Origin: Blastomussa wellsi
Lineage: Eukaryota; Cnidaria; Anthozoa; Scleractinia; Plerogyridae
Length of the DNA stretch: 64,000 bases
Direction: 5' to 3'
Assembly (NCBI GenBank): GCA_947652115.1
Contig: OX393561.1
Span: 42,951,113 to 43,015,112 of the forward strand
Shown here: one piece after another, positions 57,301 to 64,000 of the stretch
Layout: every line of letters begins with the position of its first letter
Position numbering within the stretch: the first letter of the stretch is position 1
Made by a program: the position numbers and the translations under genes
Notes under the pieces: generated by a model
What the model was told of the DNA's origin: nothing
What the model saw: the letters and a program-made list of their open reading frames with translations, nothing else
Databases searched by the model: none

Positions 57301-59033
57301 ACCAGGAGAACAGCAGTAAAACAATTGAGAATCTTAAAACCTGAGACTTATTTGTCGGATACCCGTTCCCGACAACCTCAGGGACTCTGAGAAAAAGCTA
57401 AATGTTAATTCCATTACCGCGCACTAGTTATTACCGAAAAAGCTTTAGCTACAATGGCGCCACGTTATGGACCAGTCTACCATATGATATATAAAGGAAC
57501 ACAGAGTCTCTGGGGGTATTCAAACGTAAGATTAACAACATTCTTTAAGGGCCTGATTACATGGTCCGGGCTGGCCCGGTTAGCCGGGCTTATTTCAGTT
57601 TGCTAAGATCTCGGTACGTCTGTTTTAAAACGCAACAAAAATCAAATTCGCGATTACATGACAACCGGGCCAGCCCGGTTAGCCGACAAAGAAACCCATC
57701 CCGGCAAACCGGGCCAGTCCGGCTCATGTAATCAGGCCCTAAGTCTAACTCACGGCATTCACGGAAAACAGCTTTTAGTGTTAAACTAGTAGTAATCAAA
57801 GATTAGGAGTGCGTTCAACGATTTCGATTCACTTGGCTTCATTTCGATTTGGTTTCCAGAAATTCCAGCTTTCTTTGATACTGAAATCAACATTTTAAAA
57901 ATCATTATGAAACTCTTAACATAACTTTGGTTGATGAACATGATTTTTCCGATTTATTCATATAAATACAATATTTGGAGCTTTTTGCATTGCGTCACAC
58001 CGCTATTCACAAATAACAAAGTTGCAGTCAGTGTTTCGAAAACCGCAGACTGTGTATGACAAATATCATTTCTTTGTCGCCCAACAAATGTAAACAATTT
58101 AACGCAGCAAACGCACATGCAAGCTAAAATGAAAACAAAATTCACGATTACAAACATTGTCACGGCACCGATCGAAATCTGCTGTTATATATTCGCACCA
58201 GGAGTTGCACAATCTTCGCTACAAGGTTCTTCTTGGATAACAATAAAGGCTGATTTGAACAGTAGAGCGTCACAACACTACGCGGACAGAAGTTGAATCT
58301 CCAATGAAAAGCAGCCGAGTTTTATAATGAGATCAGTGGGTTGCTTGGGCGAATTGCAGCATCTGTTTCCTAGAAAACACACCAGCAGTGGGCAGGCTTA
58401 TTATGTTCTTTGCCAGTGATAGCCCAAATAAATCAATACAACTGCGAAAAAAGTTAGACAAAATGGAAAAACACTCGAAGGGACTCTAAAACAACGTATA
58501 CAACGCAACTTACCTGAGAACACTCCGAACAAAAGAAGAAGCACAGTCCAGAATTCGGCAACAATTCGCAAAAGCACAGTCAAGAACTCAACAATCTACC
58601 AAGACGCGAAACAAGAACGTGAAACTCGACTCCGCTAGAAACGAAGCACAGCTACGAAGCACATGGTCGACGGAAATGACGTCATTCGCCGCTGAAGAAT
58701 TTTTCGGGGTGGCCAAATTGGTGTGATACATGAATCGCCCAAAAATCTCGATTTCGACATCATTAGGAAGGCGTTCTGTCGAACGCAATAATATATAGTT
58801 TGAATTTTAAATATTTTTAGTATATATGATGTTATAGGCTGATGAATTGATCGTGTTGAAATAAAGATTATTTATCTATCTACCTCATCCAAAAAGTTGG
58901 TCAAATCGTACACTCCATCCTTGATCACAATCCAACAGGAAGATATATCAGCATGATAAGAAACTTCCGCCAGAGAGAAAAACCTGTCTTTGGTTGGAAT
59001 TATGCTCATCCTTTGCTGAGTTAAGGTCTCCAT
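53348..59033 (-). CDS. cytochrome b5 (three exons visible, 3' end not found)
   Basis: A haem-binding electron carrier, usually on the ER or outer mitochondrial membrane, supplying desaturases and other oxidases. Coding exons 59033-58884, 56054-56018 (only 37 bp) and 53439-53348 join in phases 0 and 1 to give the complete haem domain. It starts METLTQQRMS, then FSLAEVSYHADISSCWIVIK, VYDLTNFLDE, HPGGSEIILEHAG, DGTTVFQDIGHSTEAQKIL and SKYYIGELRE. Axial haem ligands are His in HPGG and His in DIGHST. Exon 3 ends at a GTGAGC donor in phase 0, so a further exon, probably with the membrane tail, is expected to the left. I could not find one with confidence. Fusion to another domain is possible for the same reason. 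Introns hold a LINE fragment, MITEs and a SINE. Confidence 0.85.
53640..53880 (+). repeat. dispersed repeat, copy 2 (family of 2505-2690)
   Basis: It contains AACCAATCAAAACTC, AAATACATGTAGCCGACGC and GATTGGTTTTGGCTTTAC, shared in order with the minus strand of 2505-2690. This copy is longer and less decayed. Confidence 0.6.
53950..54182 (-). mobile_element. tRNA-derived SINE, best-preserved copy
   Basis: On the minus strand from 54182: GGGAGGCGCAGTGGCCTAAT with the A box, B box GGGTTCGAGTCC, then TGGGCAAGACACTTTACTC and GGTGTACAAATGGGTACC. The head resembles a tRNA and the middle is a conserved SINE core block seen across animals. Fragments of the same family are at 6655-6840, 12960-13090 and 59930-60040. 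Confidence 0.8.
56018..56054 (-). CDS. cytochrome b5 exon 2 (37-bp exon with HPGG)
   Basis: Acceptor TGTTTCAG, then HPGGSEIILEHA plus one base, then donor GTGAGT. Phase 0 in and phase 1 out. It supplies the first haem ligand. Confidence 0.85.
56830..57548 (+). pseudogene. LINE reverse transcriptase C-terminal fragment in cytochrome b5 intron 1
   Basis: Plus-strand translation gives YFDYCDIVWSNCGITLRDKL, RNRAARVLTFSNYDADATEL and VTMVFKCLHGLAPEYL, the typical C-terminus of CR1/L2-like LINE polyproteins. After about 200 unrelated bases it resumes, frameshifted, with SDTRSRQPQG and ends at TAA near 57548. It is antisense to the host gene and dead. Confidence 0.75.
57549..57739. mobile_element. 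191-bp TAA-flanked MITE, GGGCCTGATTACATG termini
   Basis: GGGCCTGATTACATG and CATGTAATCAGGCCC are perfect inverted ends. TAA lies outside each (57546-57548 and 57740-57742). GC-rich CCGGGCTGGCCCGG blocks are inside. It is inserted exactly at the stop codon of the LINE fragment. Confidence 0.85.
57743..58880 (+). other. rest of cytochrome b5 intron 1, with possible LINE 3' tail
   Basis: 58770-58880 contains a small hairpin, GCGTTCTGTCGAACGC, and ends GAAATAAAGATTATTTATC plus TATC units, the look of a LINE 3' terminus. It stops directly at the donor site of exon 1. The minus-strand frames at 57954-58583 have no recognisable domain; the hydrophobic one is not in phase with exon 3. Confidence 0.35.
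58884..59033 (-). CDS. cytochrome b5 exon 1
   Basis: 50 codons from ATG (59033-59031) to NFLDE, then a GTAGAT donor. A 3' splice site (CTTTTCAG) 42 bp upstream of the ATG suggests a 5' UTR intron. The donor lies directly against a TATC microsatellite that looks like a LINE tail. Confidence 0.82.
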
Positions 59034-59160
59034 CGTTAACGATAAAGTTACAGAATGAAATGGTTTCAACCTGAAAAGTATGAAAAAAAATTATTACATA
59101 GACCAAACAAATATTCTTTCAAGTTAAGTTGTTTGTCCCGTGAGATTATTTCACATTATA
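59031..59160. repeat. duplicated 5' flank of cytochrome b5, copy at the gene
   Basis: About 128 bp, from the ATG upstream through the CTTTTCAG splice site, match 60413-60543 with around ten differences. The two copies are in the same orientation, 1.38 kb apart. Confidence 0.8.
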
Positions 59161-60412
59161 ATAACAACTAGGAAGCCATCGATCTTCAGGAGTGTTTTAC
59201 GACTTTCTTCAATGCTTATAATATTCAGTGAAAATATAAATCGGCATAAGCATATATAACGATGTCCAATTACAAAAGTTGATCTGAGAAACTAAGGCGA
59301 CATCAGTACATCCCACGCTCAATATTTTTTATGCTTTATCTTCGCAATATATATTTATGCAAACTTAAAATACCATACCAAACTATACCTGGCAACCAGT
59401 GAAAATTTTTCTTCCCCCACAAGAGCCTTCGCACTTGAACTAAATGAATGTAAAATCGCTGTTTTCAGTTAAACCGAGAAAAGAACTCCATTTGCTGTGG
59501 AAATATTTTCACAAAAATATATCGAAAAGTCTACTAAAAGTACGCTATAAAATAAACTCTTGCTAAATAAATGCTGATAAAGATGTTTTGGAAATATCGA
59601 TGGCAGAAATAAGCAGCAAAAAAGGGTATTATAAATAATTAAACCCTGACAGAACGCAATTCAAAACCGTTATTGGACAAATTACAAAAACTTTAGGAAC
59701 CCATCGTGTGATTGGCGTATTGCAATAATTTGAGACGAAATTAGCACGTGAAATTCGACCGAAACAAATTTACTGGTTTGAGAATACATCGGTTGTGAGT
59801 TTAAAGTTTAAGCAGCTGAATTTCGGTATGGTACAGTTTTCTCGACACTATAGCGACCCACAACCAGGGTTCTGTAGCATGAAGCGACTAGGGGTACTTT
59901 ACGAACACTGGGATGTTTAGGTATCGCAGGTTATCCTACGGCTTTTAGTCGGGTCCCCCCTTATGGTTCGCCGGCACCCGTCTATAAACCTTAGGCGAAA
60001 AGAGACACTGAGAGTACAGCGTTTCATAGCAGGTGCAAACGCTTGTCGGGGTCAATGTGTGGAGTACATGTGAATTTAGCATTCCCTCCGATGTCTTGTT
60101 AATCTTTTATAAGGATGTACAACATAGTGTTTGCCATAATTAACACCTTGATCCGACGTCGGTGTACCACAAGAAGAGATAAAAGATGTCTACATTGAAA
60201 TAGCTCACAAAAGAGGTCTACATTGAGATCTTGCTGTGGGAAATATCTTATTTATCTTATTTAAGGTGTGTTGTTTTGAGGACAAAAGACGGGTGTGTTG
60301 TAGTAAGACCTTAGTAACACACCTTATTTAAGAGTCACGGTACTGGTGTAGCAGACTCTCTTATGTAACACTTTTGGTAGAAATTTAGCTATACATAGTA
60401 TCTCTTTGTTTT
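59161..60412. other. upstream region of cytochrome b5
   Basis: Expected to contain the promoter; no TATA box is assigned. Includes the SINE fragment at 59930-60040. No coding sequence recognised. Confidence 0.35.
59930..60040 (-). mobile_element. degraded SINE body
   Basis: CGCAGGTTATCCTACGGC, TTCGCCGGCACCCGTCTATA and GAGACACTGAGAGTACAGCG follow the order of the SINE at 53950-54182. The tRNA head is lost. Confidence 0.55.
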
Positions 60413-60543
60413 CATCGTTAACGATAAAGTTACATAATGAAAGGGTTTCAACCTGAAAAGTATGTAAATAATTATTATACAGACCAAACAAATATTCTTT
60501 CAAGTTAAGTTGTGTGTCCCGTGAGATTATTTCACTTTATAAA
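60413..60543. repeat. duplicated 5' flank of cytochrome b5, distal copy
   Basis: Homology to 59031-59160 stops right after CATCGTTAAC, the complement of GTTAACGATG at the cytochrome b5 start. No cytochrome b5 coding sequence continues on the left side of this copy. Confidence 0.8.
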
Positions 60544-61184
60544 CTTCGCTAGGCCTGCTAAATTGTCGTTGCAACTAAGTGTAAGGTGAGCTAAAATTAT
60601 ACCTTTTGGCAAATTTTCAGCTGGATAGTGCCCTTCGTTTTGAAAACAGAGCATCTTGAATATTTAAGTTCTTCGCAGTGTGTGACATAATCAGATAACA
60701 CCCCTCTGTAACAGTCCGTCTGAAACCCAACCCTGCAGTGGATTATTTTCCTCTGATTTTCCCCTACCCGGCGGAAGTTTAGTATCCCCAGTACCCAGTG
60801 AATATTTTGATTTTACCCAGTGACTGTGCGGTGTGACTCAGTGCATTTTGTTTTCCAAAACAATAATAAATAAGCAAAATAAAACAGTTATTTAAAACCA
60901 CACACATTTTACTATTATTTTCGAAATTGGTCTCGGTTATTGAAAATACTTAAGCGTAGGCTTTAAAATATCTCAACAACTTTTAAATATCTTTCCTCAA
61001 CACGCTTGAAATCACGATTTCGAGGACCTAAATTTCAAAATCACCCGGGGGAGCACGCCACCGGAACCCGCTAAAAGTGTCCGCCTTCGGCGAACAATTA
61101 TCAGAACCCCCCTTGACTAAATCATGGATCAGCACCAGACATACGCTATAGTTAAGATACTCTTCCTTGCTCTCTCGCAATCCT

Positions 61185-61258
61185 TCTCAATCTTCGTCAT
61201 TTGAAGCCATCCTCGATTATTCTCAGGTTAGTTTCACCTCTTTGGTGTTTTTCTATCA
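61185..61258 (+). repeat. dispersed repeat, pair of 8801-8880
   Basis: Same blocks as at 8801-8880 (GCAATCCTTCTCAATCTTC, GAAGCCATCCTCGATT, TTTGGTGTTTTTCTAT). Neighbouring 60544-61184 and 61259-61437 contain nothing I recognise. Confidence 0.55.
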
Positions 61259-61437
61259 GTGCAAGAGGATAAAAAACAATTTTCCTTTGTACAAACCAGG
61301 GTAGGTGTCAAACGTTATTTTGTGTCCTAAATATAACCCTATTCCCAAACATGGGCCAAGTACCCCTCCCTCCCCACAGCAAAAGCAGATCTGGAAGCGT
61401 GCAGCATTTCTTAATCGAGATGTCCTTTCAGTTGCTT

Positions 61438-61617
61438 AAAGCTTTCGGTTTCCTAGAACATGTAGAATTCGACAAAAATATCGGACTGCCGGTCATTTAA
61501 CGGGTCAACTTGCGACCCATAGAGCTCTCTGGAAGCATAAAGTACTTCGAAATAGTGTAGTTTAAATTTCTTGTTAAAAAGCTTTCGGTTTCCTAGTATC
61601 GGACTGTCGGTCATTTA
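61438..61617 (+). repeat. local direct repeats
   Basis: AAAGCTTTCGGTTTCCTAG occurs at 61438-61456 and 61578-61596. TATCGGACTGCCGGTCATTT occurs at 61480 and, with one change, at 61597. In the second copy the two blocks are fused without the 23-bp spacer. Confidence 0.75.
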
Positions 61618-62102
61618 GTAATTTTAAAACCTTACCGGCTGCCGGTCATTTTGAATTGAATTACGAATTAATTTTGAATTATGAATTTCCCTAAAATATA
61701 CGACTCATCTCTGTTACTGAATCGAAACTGGCCAAACTCAGTCAATATTGCCGGACTTATCACATAGCCAATACTTACGCCATCATTTGTGCGATTGCGG
61801 TACACTGTATGTTAATAGACGATGCAGATGAAGCGTGTCGCCCGGGCGTGTAGTCCGCGCTCGTCGATCAGGACAACGTTAATGTGGTTTTAGTTTGTAG
61901 AAATTTTCCTTTGTGCAAGCATTATTTTTATAGCCATGATATACACGTGCACTGTCACGATTTTGCATTTTTGGATTCATTTCGTCATTCACAAAATGCT
62001 TCGTCATGAATTCATGCGTGACCCTCTAAGGAGCCTTACTGTCCATATTATATTACGTCATAAAAACAACCTGATATCTTTCGCAAGCGTCGGGACCACA
62101 AC

Positions 62103-62174
62103 AACCTCGTTCCCAGGGTCTCTCATCTCTCGCTTCGAGAGGGCGGGAAGATGAGAGACCCTGGGAACGAGGTT
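62103..62174. mobile_element. palindromic MITE with 11-bp target duplication
   Basis: AACCTCGTTCCCAGGGTCTC and its exact inverse form 26-bp arms, 72 bp overall. The perfect direct repeat GGGACCACAAC flanks it at 62092-62102 and 62175-62185. A related end occurs at about 23620. Confidence 0.85.
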
Positions 62175-62205
62175 GGGACCACAACGCTTTTATATCGGTC
62201 ATTCA

Positions 62206-62317
62206 TCCATTCTCGTCCCCATACCCGCTTGTCCCTCTTTGCCGGCTGGGCCTGTTGCACGACTCGTGCACAGGCCCAGCCAGCTAAGAGGGACAAGCGG
62301 ATCTGGGGACGAGAATG
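62206..62317. mobile_element. palindromic MITE, ATTCTCGTCCCC termini
   Basis: Arms ATTCTCGTCCCCATACCCGC and GCGGATCTGGGGACGAGAAT continue through GGCTGGGCCTGT and ACAGGCCCAGCC. Flanking TCATTCA at 62199-62205 and 62318-62324 is a probable target duplication. Related fragments occur at 23530-23650. Confidence 0.8.
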
Positions 62318-62679
62318 TCATTCAGCACCATTAATAAAATACTGTTTGCAAATACTTTTACTTTTGTAAAAGGTGGCAGTTTGAAATGTCGGATTTGAAT
62401 ATGTCGTATTTTGACGCTACCAAATCCAACACATCCAACTTCCACTTTTACAAAATAAAAAGACCATATAATGGTACACCTACACTGGGAGTAAAATCAT
62501 TCATTATAAGTACGTATTTCAAAGATTTAAATGTAAAAGTTATATCCTTTCCTTTCAGCAAGCTTAGCAATATGTTCAATCAAAGGATTTCATTCGCGAA
62601 TCTCTTAAATCACGTGTTGTGTACTAGTTTTCGTATGCGGGCTGAAAAGTTTGTAATAGGCATTTCACACCATAGGCAG

Positions 62680-63165
62680 CCCACTCTCTGTGTGTGTGGT
62701 GTAGAAACTGATGTTTGGAACTTGGAACATTCAGGAGACACGATCGGCTGAGAAAATTGTTCCACTAATGGAGATACTGAAGACATCTTTCACTTTCAAG
62801 AAAATGTTATTAAGTCAAGCGAGATGGCCTTTTTTGCTATACCGACCTGAATAAGCCGTTCTCTGGAGAGATTACTTTCTTCCGAAAATGTTTCTCTTTC
62901 TCTCTTGGAGGCCTTTGCCCGGAAAGTAATCCCGCCAGATAACGGCTTTTTCAGGTCGGAATGACAAAGAAATACCACGTGTAACTCAATAAACATTTCC
63001 TTGAAACTTCATTAAAACATAACGATAAAACGAGTCTTTGATATCTCAAATAGTGGAACAAAATTTCAACCGATCGTGTCTCCTAAATGTCAAGTCTCAA
63101 GTTCCAAATTAAACAGCAATTTTTTGACCTTTATACACTACACAAACAGAGAGTGCACGTGGTTT
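62680..63165. mobile_element. nested foldback element
   Basis: The outer arms (about 62680-62790 and 63033-63165) share GAGACACGATCGGCTGA, TTGTTCCACTA and CACTCTCTGT in inverted form. Inside them, CCGACCTGAATAAGCCGTT (62842-62860) is the inverse of AACGGCTTTTTCAGGTCGG (62941-62959), with a further GAAAGTAAT pair. The 62386-62751 open frame overlaps the left arm and is not supported as a gene. Confidence 0.7.
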
Positions 63166-64000
63166 GCCTGTGTTCACAAACCAGTAAACGAGCATCTTTG
63201 ACGGAACGAAAATTCCCATGTTTTTAAATATCTCAATTGTTCTAAGAGTTCTCGAATTGTGATACTTCTTGTTTTAAAATTATCGATAATACTAAGACCT
63301 ACTTTCAACTTTTGAAAGGAAAGCTGTTAACCCTGAACTCAACAAACATGTTGAGCCCGTTTTTCTATTGTAACACTCCAAAATATTTCTGGTATAGATG
63401 TTTTATATTGTTCTTTTCTAGGTTTTTACTGATTGGTTTATATTTGAAGTTATAAAGCCTCACTGTAAAGGCAGTTATAGATATCACACTTAACATTTTG
63501 TAATCACGCCTCAGTTATTATATTCCTTATGGCTGATGAGACGAACGGTTCCGAAAAATTAAAAGCAATGTCGTGCTTAACTTTTAAAAACAAATTCACA
63601 AGTCTGGCCAGAGGGAACCCAAACATTGTTTTAGCAATGACATAATCGATTTATAAAACTGGTGTGATTTACCTATGTTCCCGAGTCTTTTTGAGTCGTT
63701 TTTGAAGGGCTTTTTCTTGTCTGCCGCTTGGTAAATACAACGCGCCGATTAGTACGTGTCATCACCATAATTAACTATTAACTCTCATCGGGGGAGAGGA
63801 AGAAGAGAAGAGGGCATTGTCCCCTTTTCTCCCCAGAGGAAAGCTGATAGTTAAATGATGATAATGGCAACTTGTTTATTTCTACAAGAGGTGATCCTGT
63901 CAAATTAACTTCAGTCACAACAGTTTTCTGAGTTCAAGCTTTTCTTCTAGATCGCTGTTAAAGGGGTCATCCATAAACCAAAACAAATTGTGGCCTTGGT
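63166..64000. other. right end of window, no gene recognised
   Basis: A weak inverted pair, TAACTATTAACTCTC at 63773 and GCTGATAGTTAA at 63844, may mark a small MITE. No exon seen on either strand. Confidence 0.35.

Noticed and set aside
58401..58583. Hydrophobic minus-strand frame as a membrane tail for cytochrome b5
   Set aside because: It lies between exon 1 and exon 2, not after exon 3, and cannot be the C-terminal anchor.
62386..62751. 121-codon plus-strand ORF
   Set aside because: Its second half runs through the arm of a foldback element and its first half has no recognisable features.
1..64000. CRISPR arrays, bacterial defence islands, prophage
   Set aside because: There are no regularly spaced identical repeats with unique spacers, no prokaryotic operon spacing and no Shine-Dalgarno pattern; the window is eukaryotic throughout.

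Overview
The window looks like nuclear DNA of a cnidarian, most likely an anthozoan such as a stony coral. It is AT-rich, has intron-containing metazoan genes with GT/AG junctions, and is crowded with terminal-inverted-repeat elements, tRNA-derived SINEs and Penelope-like retroelements. The organism assignment is inference; nothing in the window names a species. There is no bacterial operon, CRISPR array or rRNA.

Genes, left to right. (1) The first two coding exons of CNOT1, scaffold of the CCR4-NOT deadenylase, on the minus strand; the rest lies beyond the left edge. (2) ARPC4, an Arp2/3 complex subunit, an intact single-exon ORF on the plus strand, divergent from CNOT1 across a gap of about 380 bp. 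(3) A complete five-exon furin-like proprotein convertase on the minus strand (9630-19093). All splice phases agree, the catalytic Asp/His/Asn/Ser are all present, and the model gives 763 aa with a transmembrane tail. (4) An unrecognised coiled-coil gene on the minus strand (29308-34893) with two paralogous, apparently alternative first exons. (5) A doublecortin-domain gene like DCDC2 on the minus strand (36492-38261), one exon. (6) Three exons of a cytochrome b5 gene on the minus strand (53348-59033); its 3' end was not found.

Regions. 1-3.7 kb is CNOT1/ARPC4. 4.2-9.6 kb is repeat-bearing intergenic DNA. 9.6-19.1 kb is the convertase. 19.1-29.2 kb is gene-poor and full of inverted-repeat elements, including a 2.3-kb element at 25181-27480 that carries a broken ORF. 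29.3-38.3 kb holds the coiled-coil and doublecortin genes. 38.3-53.3 kb is almost pure mobile DNA: Penelope-like ends with hammerhead-ribozyme-like motifs, and a Penelope RT/GIY-YIG copy nested inside a DNA element that abuts another. 53.3-59.1 kb is the cytochrome b5 gene, interrupted by LINE and MITE insertions. 59.1-64 kb contains foldback elements and a partial duplication of the cytochrome b5 5' flank.

The host genes are ordinary cell-biology genes (mRNA decay, actin nucleation, secretory proteolysis, microtubule binding, haem electron transfer) and show no sign of working as one system. The less ordinary signals are in the repeats: a dispersed hairpin repeat whose copies each carry their own short tag at three positions (4546-4772 and 40592-40830), a pair of TAA-flanked elements sharing an unusual terminal architecture, and the hammerhead-like Penelope ends. 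Among the genes, the duplicated first exon of the coiled-coil gene stands out.
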